Of a stretch of DNA of 9,431 nucleotides, positions 1 through 5,850 are shown one piece after another. The translations under genes were made by a program, and so were the position numbers. The notes under the pieces are model-generated. The model saw nothing but the letters and a program-made list of their open reading frames with translations. It ran no database searches and was not told where the DNA came from. Origin of the DNA: CAISGS01 sp044376615 (GTDB lineage Bacteria; Pseudomonadota; Alphaproteobacteria; Caulobacterales; Caulobacteraceae); contig JBILKO010000102.1 of NCBI GenBank assembly GCA_044376615.1, forward strand, positions 1 through 9,431. Direction: 5' to 3'. Within the stretch, counting starts at the first letter, position 1, and each line of letters begins with the position of its first letter.

Positions 1-48
1 AAGGGCCTGAGAATTTATTCGCCGTCACAATTCGATTTGGTCTAGACT

Positions 49-54
49 TATAAT
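49..54 (+). promoter_or_regulatory. Possible -10 element upstream of ctpA
   Basis: A perfect TATAAT lies 55 bases before the ctpA start codon. No convincing -35 hexamer is seen 16-18 bases upstream (the best is a weak match around 24-31), so this may be chance or an extended/weak promoter. The 108 bases before ctpA otherwise show no gene; they may include the 3' end of an upstream reading frame, which cannot be judged from so short a piece. Confidence 0.3.
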
Positions 55-108
55 AACTCGGTACAGCGTCGTATTGATGACGCAAACGCCATTCAAACTA
101 AGGGCATC

Positions 109-1512
109 ATGCGCAAAACTCTTCTGATCGGTGTCTCCGCCTTTATTCTCGGCGCCGGGACCATGGCCTATATCAATCAGCGGGCAGCGGCCTCGATACC
201 GAGCCAGCGCAGCGATACGTTTCGGCTGCTTGAATTGTTTGGCGATGTACTCGCAACAGTTCAGAATCAATATGTAACGCCGGTTGATGATAAGAAGCTG
301 ATCGAGTCCGCCATTGACGGCATGTTGACGGCGCTGGATCCGCACTCGGGTTATCTCAATGCCGCCAATTTTGCCGATATGCGCGACCAGACCCGCGGTG
401 CCTATGGTGGGCTGGGCCTTGAGGTCACGAGCGAAGATGGGGTGGTCAAGATCATTTCGCCCATGGACGATACCCCCGCAGCACGCGCCAAGCTCCGGGC
501 AGGCGACTATATTACCGCGATCAATAATCAAAGCCTGATTGGCTTGACCTTGACCGAGGCGGTCAAGCAGATGCGCGGCAAGCCAGGTGAAGCCATTACC
601 TTGACTATTGTCCGCGATCGCGGCGATCCATTTGATGTCAAGCTGGTGCGCGAAACCATCAATATCGTCTCGGCCAAGGCGCGGATGGAGGGCGATTACG
701 GCTATTTGCGCGTCTCGGCCTTCAATGAAAAGACCACGACCGAAGCTTCCTTGGCCTTAAACGATCTCTTAGCCAAGAACCCAAACATAAAGGGCCTTGT
801 ACTAGATCTTCGTAACAATCCCGGCGGCCTGCTCGACCAGGCCATTGGCATATCCGACATGTTCTTAGATGGCGGCGAGGTGGTCTCACAGCGCGGCCGC
901 GATCCTAAGGATATTGCCCGATATAATGCTCAGGCCGGTGACATTACCCGGGGCCTGCCCCTGGTGGTCTTGATCAATTCTGGCTCGGCCTCAGCCTCCG
1001 AAATCGTTGCTGGTGCCTTGCAAGATCGCCAACGCGCCGAATTGGTTGGCTTGACCAGTTTTGGCAAGGGCTCGGTCCAGACCGTAATTCCCCTGCGCGG
1101 CGGCGCGGACGGGGCGCTGAAACTGACGACGGCCAAATACTACACGCCGTCTGGGCGCTCCATCCAAAAGACTGGCATTGAGCCAGACCTAGAAGTGGCG
1201 ATCAGCAAGGAACAGGCCGAAATCCTAGCGACTCGCGCCTATCAATTCAGCGAGGCTAGCTATTCCAATGCCCTGGATTCGCAAGAGGGCAAGGAGCGCA
1301 GAGCCGCACATGCCCCGGCCGAAGTTCCGCCAGAAGGGTTTGACACCAAGACCGGCGATTTCCAACTGACCCGGGCGCTTGATGTCTTGAAAAATGGCGG
1401 CGTCGCCAAGACTCCAAAAATGGCGCCCTTGCCCGTCAAACCGCATCTGGCGGAGCTATTGGGCAATAAGGCGGCACAAACGGCCCCGGGCGCGGGCAAG
1501 CCCAAGCCTTAA
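109..1512 (+). CDS. ctpA: S41 family carboxyl-terminal processing protease (CtpA-type)
   Basis: A 467-residue serine protease of family S41 that cleaves substrates near their C-termini in the cell envelope. Residues 4-22 form an uncleaved-looking hydrophobic anchor, so the enzyme should sit on the periplasmic face of the inner membrane. Residues about 60-95 carry the conserved N-terminal helix region (ALDPHSGYL at 75-83). A PDZ domain spans about 98-180 (GGLGLEV, then the LRAGDYI turn at 129-135). The S41 core follows, with LDLRNNPGG at 232-240, GSASASE at 292-298 (catalytic Ser295) and FGKGSVQ at 318-324 (catalytic Lys320). The 25-residue Ser-Lys spacing is the same as in E. coli Prc. The last ~80 residues are a Lys/Pro/Ala-rich tail, probably disordered. 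The ATG is preceded by an AAGGG ribosome binding site at 101-104, 4 bases away. The family assignment is secure. The physiological substrate is unknown; in related bacteria such proteases trim peptidoglycan hydrolases or their partners. Confidence 0.95.
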   Translation: MRKTLLIGVSAFILGAGTMAYINQRAAASIPSQRSDTFRLLELFGDVLATVQNQYVTPVDDKKLIESAIDGMLTALDPHSGYLNAANFADMRDQTRGAYGGLGLEVTSEDGVVKIISPMDDTPAARAKLRAGDYITAINNQSLIGLTLTEAVKQMRGKPGEAITLTIVRDRGDPFDVKLVRETINIVSAKARMEGDYGYLRVSAFNEKTTTEASLALNDLLAKNPNIKGLVLDLRNNPGGLLDQAIGISDMFLDGGEVVSQRGRDPKDIARYNAQAGDITRGLPLVVLINSGSASASEIVAGALQDRQRAELVGLTSFGKGSVQTVIPLRGGADGALKLTTAKYYTPSGRSIQKTGIEPDLEVAISKEQAEILATRAYQFSEASYSNALDSQEGKERRAAHAPAEVPPEGFDTKTGDFQLTRALDVLKNGGVAKTPKMAPLPVKPHLAELLGNKAAQTAPGAGKPKP

Positions 1513-1573
1513 ACGCAAGCAGTTGATTTAGCCAATCTGCCGTCTGAGTATTCAGCTTCAGATTTGTTGCGCG

Positions 1574-1602
1574 TTGTCAATACGGTAATATTGCCGTATT
1601 GT
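1574..1602 (+). promoter_or_regulatory. Sigma70-like promoter with palindromic operator, upstream of the bacteriocin-like gene
   Basis: TTGTCA at 1574-1579 (5 of 6 matches to the -35 consensus) is followed after exactly 17 bases by TATTGT at 1597-1602 (4 of 6 matches to the -10 consensus). A palindrome with half-sites CAATACGG (1578-1585) and CCGTATTG (1594-1601) fills almost the whole spacer. With its AATATT centre, 11 of 12 base pairs are symmetric. A repressor bound here would block RNA polymerase. The site lies about 90 bases before the ATG at 1689, giving a leader of roughly 80 bases. No T-run follows the dyad, so it is unlikely to be the ctpA terminator. The regulator is not identified. 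Confidence 0.6.
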
Positions 1603-1675
1603 GCACATAACATTTCGGGCCGAGGCTTGATACCGCTGACTTAGGCGCGGTGTCAAAGAGTCGCAAAGACGCAAC

Positions 1676-1681
1676 GGAAGG
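1676..1681 (+). promoter_or_regulatory. Ribosome binding site that sets the bacteriocin-like start
   Basis: GGAAGG lies 7 bases before the ATG at 1689. This decides for that ATG over the in-frame GTG at 1650, which lacks a good site and sits inside a small hairpin (ACCGC 1632-1636 with GCGGT 1647-1651). The ATG choice also places the double-glycine leader at the exact N-terminus, where it belongs. Confidence 0.8.
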
Positions 1682-1688
1682 CCTTACA

Positions 1689-2147
1689 ATGCGAGAGCTT
1701 ACCTTGGAAGAAATGGAGATGGTAACAGGTGGGTCGGTTGACCCCAAGTACGGTAACTGCCCTTGGATACTTGACAAGGGCGTTTCGCCAGCATCTGGCG
1801 GACCGGTAACCGGCCCCAATGGCAGCATTGGCTCGGTTGGCGAAACACTCCGTTGCAACCCCAGCGGTTCTGAATGCACCGTTACCGCAGGGGGGCAAGG
1901 AGGAGCGAGTTATGGCGATCGCGTTGGCCAGTGTTTTGTTTCCAACTGGCGCGGCGATATGCGTGATTCTGTGATGGGCGGGTTGGTCAGTGGGGCCCAA
2001 TTCGGGTTTGGTGCCGGTAATCTTGGAGCACCAGGTGTAGGCGGCGTTGCTGGGGCAGTGGGCGGTGCTGCGATTGGTGGCGCCGGTGCCGCGATAGCAG
2101 CGCCGATTGGCACCGCTGTCTTATGTGGAATATTTCCGAGCCGATAG
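1689..2147 (+). CDS. Double-glycine leader peptide, class II bacteriocin/microcin-like
   Basis: A 152-residue predicted secreted peptide. The N-terminus MRELTLEEMEMVTGG is a classic double-glycine leader: the MREL start, acidic residues, hydrophobic Leu/Met/Val positions and GG at 14-15. In known systems such leaders are cut after GG by the C39 peptidase domain of an ABC exporter, which here would release a 137-residue product starting SVDPKYG. Residues 16-95 are polar and Gly/Ser/Pro-rich. Residues about 97-145 are almost purely Gly, Ala, Val and Ile with repeated GxxxG spacing, a glycine-zipper stretch suited to membrane insertion. Five cysteines are present (24, 56, 63, 82 and 146), so at least one may be unpaired. 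The sequence ends CGIFPSR. No C39 exporter, HlyD-like or TolC-like gene is in the window. Toxicity is inferred from leader and composition. A non-toxic secreted signal or adhesin is possible. I recognise no specific family for the mature part. Confidence 0.8.
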   Translation: MRELTLEEMEMVTGGSVDPKYGNCPWILDKGVSPASGGPVTGPNGSIGSVGETLRCNPSGSECTVTAGGQGGASYGDRVGQCFVSNWRGDMRDSVMGGLVSGAQFGFGAGNLGAPGVGGVAGAVGGAAIGGAGAAIAAPIGTAVLCGIFPSR

Positions 2148-2155
2148 GCTAAGCT

Positions 2156-2194
2156 GTGAGTTTCGTGCTGCTTCACGCTAGGCACGAAACTCAC
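2156..2194 (+). terminator. 13-bp perfect hairpin after the bacteriocin-like gene
   Basis: GTGAGTTTCGTGC (2156-2168) is exactly complementary to GCACGAAACTCAC (2182-2194), with a 13-base loop. It begins 9 bases after the stop codon at 2145-2147. No T-run follows (TAGGCTGG), so it is not a canonical intrinsic terminator. It could stabilise the 3' end, attenuate read-through into the downstream membrane-protein gene, or be a leftover of a mobile element. Confidence 0.5.
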
Positions 2195-2211
2195 TAGGCT
2201 GGTGCTAGCTT

Positions 2212-2230
2212 GTTTGGCTACATGCCAAAC
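2212..2230 (+). promoter_or_regulatory. Second, smaller hairpin before the membrane-protein gene
   Basis: GTTTGGC (2212-2218) pairs with GCCAAAC (2224-2230) around a 5-base loop. It lies 17 bases beyond the larger hairpin and about 30 bases before the ATG at 2263. Together the two hairpins fill most of the gap between the genes and could set the ratio of the two products. Function is inferred from position only. Confidence 0.35.
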
Positions 2231-2262
2231 GTCCGATTTAGCTCAAATTGGGTCCGATCAAT

Positions 2263-2697
2263 ATGCCACTGAACGAGCAGTCATCAAAAGCGCCGAATCA
2301 ATATGCGCCTGGGATTCCAGCATCGGCGTATGGAATTGTCTTAATTGAGCATGCCCTTTCGAATTATTGGTTATCAACACACCCTAGTGCCCAGCTCGCC
2401 CTAATATTAATGTGCGGATTTATTATCATCGTCTATAGTTTGTTGATCAACTCAAATTATAATATAAAATATGAAATGTCTATTAAAATAATAAATGACT
2501 CGAATATTTACCCAATAATTTACTTAATACTGCTGTTACTTCATTTGTATACGCCACTGGTAGGCCTCAATGTTTTCCAGCCTGCGTTTATTTTAATAAT
2601 GACTATGATTTTTATAAGCTTGGGAAAAGCTGCTGAGCAGCGCAAGAAGCGTGTCTTAGATACGCAAACTACAGTGCATGGAAACACTGACCAATAG
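2263..2697 (+). CDS. Small membrane protein, candidate immunity protein
   Basis: A 144-residue protein of no family I recognise. Residues 1-42 are polar. Three hydrophobic segments follow at about 43-62 (AQLALILMCGFIIIVYSLLI), 82-101 and 103-120, ending in a basic KAAEQRKKR stretch (122-130) and a polar tail. This small, multi-spanning, basic-tailed build is common among bacteriocin immunity proteins. It is the first gene after the double-glycine peptide, on the same strand and 115 bases away. The coding sequence is strikingly AT-rich: positions 2461-2520 contain only 10 G/C of 60, with many AUA and AAU codons, against about 62% G/C in acnA. That points to recent transfer. An in-frame TTG at 2248 would add five residues; I prefer the ATG, although neither has a strong ribosome binding site. 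The immunity role is inference from neighbourhood and topology. Confidence 0.65.
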   Translation: MPLNEQSSKAPNQYAPGIPASAYGIVLIEHALSNYWLSTHPSAQLALILMCGFIIIVYSLLINSNYNIKYEMSIKIINDSNIYPIIYLILLLLHLYTPLVGLNVFQPAFILIMTMIFISLGKAAEQRKKRVLDTQTTVHGNTDQ

Positions 2698-2722
2698 GGA
2701 TCCCAGCCAATACTGGGCCCTA
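2695..2722. terminator. Hairpin between two convergent genes
   Basis: TAGGG (2695-2699) pairs with CCCTA (2718-2722) and CCCAG (2702-2706) pairs with CTGGG (2713-2717), with a two-base bulge and a six-base loop. The stem contains the stop codon of the plus-strand membrane-protein gene (2695-2697) and that of the minus-strand small protein (2720-2722). It could act in both directions. There is no T-run on either side, so terminator strength is doubtful. Confidence 0.4.
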
Positions 2723-3004
2723 GACCCGAATATCCAGTAGGGACCCGGGCCGGGCATAGCGGCGGGGTTTTTCGGCTTCCGAAGTCTGGACCTCGACCGC
2801 GCGGCGCAGGATCGGTTCGCGAATGGGGCTAGAGGCTGATACCTTAGCAGGGGCACTCGCACTTGTCGCGCTGGCAGGTGCCTGCATGGCCATTTCGAAA
2901 AACGCGCGCCGGGCAGCGGCCTTTGGATCTTCCTGGTCGCGGCGTGCGACAGAGGTGCCTAGGCCTTGGGCCGGGTTCAGATTTGGCGTAATCGGTTGGG
3001 GCAC
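2720..3004 (-). CDS. Small Ala/Pro-rich hypothetical protein downstream of ccmG
   Basis: A 94-residue protein, not recognised. It is low-complexity in the middle (alanine, serine and proline, about 41-60). Two more ordered-looking patches flank this: DPKAAARRAFFEMAM at 26-40, which could form an amphipathic helix, and the C-terminal RRYARPGSLLDIRV at 81-94, which looks like a docking or anchoring motif. There is no signal peptide, membrane segment or cysteine, so it is likely cytoplasmic and partly disordered. The start is a GTG at 3002-3004 preceded by AGAGG nine bases upstream on the minus strand. It lies 66 bases beyond ccmG on the same strand and may be read through from the ccm operon or have its own promoter (see the site near 3050). 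An overlapping plus-strand frame at 2823-3020 is judged a shadow. Function unknown. Confidence 0.65.
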   Translation of the reverse strand: MPQPITPNLNPAQGLGTSVARRDQEDPKAAARRAFFEMAMQAPASATSASAPAKVSASSPIREPILRRAVEVQTSEAEKPRRYARPGSLLDIRV

Positions 3005-3043
3005 AGGCCAAGACCTCTAGATGTGACCCATGTGTAAAAAAGT

Positions 3044-3062
3044 ATGGTTAGCAAGACCTTAA
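3044..3062 (-). promoter_or_regulatory. CtrA-like binding site upstream of the small hypothetical gene
   Basis: Read on the minus strand, TTAA (3062-3059), a 7-base spacer, then CTAACCAT (3051-3044). The alphaproteobacterial cell-cycle regulator CtrA binds TTAA-N7-TTAA, with TTAACCAT as an extended half-site. One base of the second half differs (C for T). It lies about 40 bases before the GTG at 3004 and just outside the ccmG stop. Such short motifs occur by chance, so confidence is low. Confidence 0.3.
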
Positions 3063-3070
3063 CGCAAGGC

Positions 3071-3604
3071 CTATCGGCGCTGTGCCTTGTCGATAAAGGC
3101 CTCAGCACTAGGCACCGTCATCGGGCCCGTATGCTTGGCCAAGATGGTGCCATCGGCTGCGACCAGAAAGCTTTCTGGCACACCAGAAATGCCAAGATCT
3201 AGCCCAGCCCGCCCGTCCTTATCGTCAAGTACGGTGACAAACGGATTGCCCAGGCGCTGGAGGAAGGCTGCCGTGTCGGCGGGCTTGTCCTTATAGGCCA
3301 CGCCGACAATCGGGATCCCTTGCGCCTTTAGGGCCATCAAGACGGGGTGTTCCTCGGCGCAAGGCGCGCACCAGGACGCGAACATATTGACGATCACCGG
3401 ACCGCCGCCCTGCGCCAGGCCGCCGATTTTGGCCAGATCCACCACCTCACCCGCTTCTAGCCGCGTCAGAACCCGCACCGGAAGCGGCTTGCCCACCAAG
3501 GCGTCAGGCTTGATCTGGGGGTCTCGGTGCAGGCCATAGGCAATAAACAAGATGGCCAAGGCCGCTAGGGCCGCGAGCGGCAAGAGGCTAAAAATCCGCT
3601 TCAT
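3071..3604 (-). CDS. ccmG: Cytochrome c biogenesis thiol:disulfide oxidoreductase CcmG (DsbE)
   Basis: A 177-residue thioredoxin-fold protein that keeps the apocytochrome CXXCH cysteines (or CcmH) reduced for heme attachment, on the periplasmic side. Residues 5-24 are a single N-terminal membrane anchor. The active site is WCAPC at 78-82, preceded by VNMFAS. The cis-proline region is GVPE at 141-144, the CcmG/DsbE form of the motif. The central acidic insert of the family is seen around 125-137 (LDDKDGRAGLDLG). Length is normal for the family. Its ATG overlaps the stop codon of ccmD in an ATGA arrangement (3601-3604), showing translational coupling at the end of the ccm operon. Confidence 0.95.
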   Translation of the reverse strand: MKRIFSLLPLAALAALAILFIAYGLHRDPQIKPDALVGKPLPVRVLTRLEAGEVVDLAKIGGLAQGGGPVIVNMFASWCAPCAEEHPVLMALKAQGIPIVGVAYKDKPADTAAFLQRLGNPFVTVLDDKDGRAGLDLGISGVPESFLVAADGTILAKHTGPMTVPSAEAFIDKAQRR

Positions 3605-3777
3605 GACAAGGGTGTTGGGTTGCGACCTGCGTGCTCAGCCTCAAGTGCGCTGGCGCGCTTGGCCCAGAACTGTGCCCTTAGAACGCTATCGGCCACCATC
3701 CAGACTAGAACCGCCACGGTTACGCCAAGGGCCGGCCAGATAAAGATCGCATACTTGCCAAAATCGAGGAGGGTCAT
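3601..3777 (-). CDS. ccmD: Heme exporter accessory protein CcmD
   Basis: A 58-residue protein with one membrane segment (about 9-29, including KYAIFIWPALGVTV) and a charged C-terminal helix (RAQFWAKRASALEAEH). This is the standard CcmD build. CcmD is a small subunit of the CcmABCD complex that helps release heme-loaded CcmE. I chose the ATG at 3775-3777 rather than the longer open frame reaching to 3975, because it starts 2 bases after the ccmC stop codon and gives the usual size. The longer frame lies wholly inside ccmC. Confidence 0.9.
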   Translation of the reverse strand: MTLLDFGKYAIFIWPALGVTVAVLVWMVADSVLRAQFWAKRASALEAEHAGRNPTPLS

Positions 3778-3779
3778 AC

Positions 3780-4496
3780 TCAGTCCGCCATCTGCAAGGC
3801 CAGGCTTTGCGCCCGTTTTCGCCATACCTCGGCCCGGATACGCACCAGCCAAAGTGCGCCAAACAAGGCCATATAGGCAAACGCCATGACCCCGAGTGGC
3901 CACAAATATTCCGGCGGCAGGCTTGGCCCGCCCTTCCGAAAAACAGACGCCGGTTGGTGCAAAGTGTTCCACCAATCGACCGAAAACTTGATAATCGGCA
4001 GATTGATCAAGCCCACCAGGGCCAATATGCCGCTGGCCCGCGCGGCGCGGGCCTCATCATCAATCGCCGCCTGCAGGGCCATATAGCCAAGATAGAACAG
4101 GAACAGCACCAGGACCGAGGTTACGCGCGCATCCCAGACCCACCAGGTGCCCCACATGGGCCGGCCCCATAGGCTGCCGGTCACAAGGGCAAGAAAGGTA
4201 AAGCCTGCTCCCAAGGGCGCACAGGCGCGCGCCGCGGCATCGGCCAAGACATGGCGAAACACAATGCCCATCAGGCTGGCACCGCCCAGACAGGCATAAC
4301 AGAACATGGCCATATAGGCGGCTGGCACATGGATAAACATCAAGAGCACGGTTGGCCCTTGTTGATAATCCTCCGGTGCTGAAAAGCTTAACCAAAGGCC
4401 CAAGGCAAGGAGAACCGTCGCTATGACGGCCAAGATTGGCGCCGCCCAGCGGGAAAACGCCATAAAGCGCTGCGGATTAGCAAGGGCTTGAAACAT
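3780..4496 (-). CDS. ccmC: Heme transporter/handling protein CcmC
   Basis: A 238-residue inner-membrane protein with six predicted membrane segments that presents heme to the heme chaperone CcmE in system I cytochrome c maturation. The tryptophan-rich heme-handling motif of the family is WGTWWVWD at 115-122. The two conserved periplasmic histidines that act as heme ligands are His56 (FIHVPAAY) and His180 (WNTLHQPAS), at almost the same positions as in E. coli. Length is normal. Its stop is 2 bases from ccmD. A 47-base gap (4497-4543) separates it from ccmB upstream, the only sizeable gap in the core operon, and holds a GGTGAG ribosome site. Confidence 0.95.
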   Translation of the reverse strand: MFQALANPQRFMAFSRWAAPILAVIATVLLALGLWLSFSAPEDYQQGPTVLLMFIHVPAAYMAMFCYACLGGASLMGIVFRHVLADAAARACAPLGAGFTFLALVTGSLWGRPMWGTWWVWDARVTSVLVLFLFYLGYMALQAAIDDEARAARASGILALVGLINLPIIKFSVDWWNTLHQPASVFRKGGPSLPPEYLWPLGVMAFAYMALFGALWLVRIRAEVWRKRAQSLALQMAD

Positions 4497-4543
4497 GGCT
4501 CACCGATAAGGCCGAGCGCCACAATGGGCAAGGGCTGGGGCGC

Positions 4544-5209
4544 TTAAGACAGGGCATTGCGACATGCTGCCGCCATGGCAATCGGTCCCAAGGCCAGGGC
4601 GGCCAAGCTATAGGCCGCCAAAAAACTTAAAGCCGGACGCCAATCAAGACCGCTCGCATAGGCATCGATCACGCCTGCGCCAAAGATCACGGGCGGCGCA
4701 AACAGCGGTAGGACAATGACCGCGATCAAGACCCCGCCGCGCCGACTGCCCAGGCTCAGGGCCGCGCCAATGCCGCCGGTAAAGGCAAGACCAAGCCCGC
4801 CGATTAGGGCGCTGATGAAAATGATCGGGGCTAAGGACAGGCTTGCGCCCAGGGCAATAGCGACGATAGGGGCCAAAAGAGCCAAAGGCGCACCATTGGC
4901 CAGCCATTGGGCCAGGCCCTTGGCCAGGGCCACGATCTCAAGTGGCGCGGGGCCCAGCGCCAACATATCCAGGGTCCCGTCTTCGAAATCGCGCTCAAAC
5001 AAGCGCTCCAAAGACAAGAGGCTGGCCAAGGCCAAGGCTAGCCAGGCCACCCCCGGCGCAACCGCCGCCAGCCGCGCGGGCGAGGCTCCGACCGCTAGGG
5101 GCAACAACGTCGCGACACAGGCAAAAAAGGTCAGGGCCAGGACCGGGCCGCCGCCGCGCCCCCAGCTCATGCCAATTTCGCGGCGAAAAAGAATCCAGAA
5201 CGCGCTCAT
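4544..5209 (-). CDS. ccmB: Heme exporter membrane subunit CcmB
   Basis: A 221-residue polytopic membrane protein with six hydrophobic stretches, the membrane partner of the CcmA ATPase. The conserved N-terminus FRREI (8-12) and the LERLFERDFEDGTLDML stretch (67-83), which contacts the ATPase subunit, are typical of CcmB. It is rich in Ala, Leu and Gly, as the family often is in high-GC genomes. The start ATG overlaps the ccmA stop by four bases (5206-5209, ATGA), indicating coupled translation. Length matches the family. Confidence 0.93.
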   Translation of the reverse strand: MSAFWILFRREIGMSWGRGGGPVLALTFFACVATLLPLAVGASPARLAAVAPGVAWLALALASLLSLERLFERDFEDGTLDMLALGPAPLEIVALAKGLAQWLANGAPLALLAPIVAIALGASLSLAPIIFISALIGGLGLAFTGGIGAALSLGSRRGGVLIAVIVLPLFAPPVIFGAGVIDAYASGLDWRPALSFLAAYSLAALALGPIAMAAACRNALS

Positions 5210-5823
5210 GCGGCCACCAGGTCCAATCGCCGCGCCGAAATGGGCAAGGGATCATGCACGGCCGCGATAATCATGCCGCCGCCCGCCAGATGCTCGCTCA
5301 TGATTTCGCCAAGGACCTGGCGGCGTTGAGCGTCCAAGGGGGCCATGGGCTCATCTAACAACCAGAGCGGCCGGGGGCTGGCGATCAGCCGTGCAAGCGC
5401 CAGCCGGCGTCTTTGGCCTGCCGAAAGCTTTCTGACCTCAAGATCCAATAGGCGGTCGAGATCAAGGCGCTGGCAGGCCGCGCGGGCAGTGGCCTCAGTG
5501 CCGCCAGTCCAGCGCACCTGGAACAAGAGCTCATCCCAGGCCCTGCCCACCGATTTTAGGCCATCCAGATGGCCCATCAGATGGATATGACGGCTGCGGG
5601 CTTCATCGGGATCGAGTTCACCCTCAGACCCGGCGAATCGCACCTGGCCAGCCTGGGGAGCGATCAGGCCGGCAATGGCGCGCAGAAGGCTGGTTTTGCC
5701 CACGCCATTGGCACCGGTTAGGGCTATGGCCTCGCCGGCGTGCAAGGCAAGGTCCAGACCCTGAAACAAGAGCCTTTCACCGCGCCTTATGGCTAGGTTT
5801 TCAAGATGCAGGGTGCAAATCAT
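5206..5823 (-). CDS. ccmA: Heme exporter ATP-binding subunit CcmA
   Basis: A 205-residue ABC ATPase, first gene of the operon. The Walker A motif is GANGVGKT at 37-44, the ABC signature is LSAGQRRR at 133-140, Walker B is LWLLDEP at 153-159, and the switch histidine is His190 in AAVHDP. Length is that of CcmA, shorter than most ABC ATPases. With CcmB it powers release of holo-CcmE from CcmC and CcmD. The promoter should lie in the 5824-6042 region shared with acnA. The start ATG (5821-5823) has a modest AGAAGAG upstream on the minus strand. Confidence 0.95.
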   Translation of the reverse strand: MICTLHLENLAIRRGERLLFQGLDLALHAGEAIALTGANGVGKTSLLRAIAGLIAPQAGQVRFAGSEGELDPDEARSRHIHLMGHLDGLKSVGRAWDELLFQVRWTGGTEATARAACQRLDLDRLLDLEVRKLSAGQRRRLALARLIASPRPLWLLDEPMAPLDAQRRQVLGEIMSEHLAGGGMIIAAVHDPLPISARRLDLVAA

Positions 5824-5850
5824 CCGCTCTTCTATCCTAGCTTGGCCAGG

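Noticed and set aside
25..531. A 168-residue minus-strand frame overlapping the ctpA start
   Set aside because: It is a shadow of ctpA, whose protease motifs and ribosome site are clear.
1578..1601. Palindrome read as the ctpA terminator
   Set aside because: It is 65 bases beyond the stop, has no T-run and coincides with a -35/-10 pair, so an operator is the better reading.
1650..1688. GTG start at 1650 for the double-glycine peptide
   Set aside because: It would bury the leader behind 13 extra residues and lacks a good ribosome site. The ATG at 1689 has GGAAGG at 7 bases.
2823..3020. Plus-strand frame of 65 residues opposite the small hypothetical gene
   Set aside because: It has no ribosome site, and the minus-strand frame has AGAGG, a plausible start and the same orientation as ccmG.
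3601..3975. A 124-residue open frame on the minus strand ending as CcmD
   Set aside because: The first 66 residues lie inside ccmC in another frame and look like shadow sequence. The true start is the ATG at 3777, two bases after the ccmC stop.
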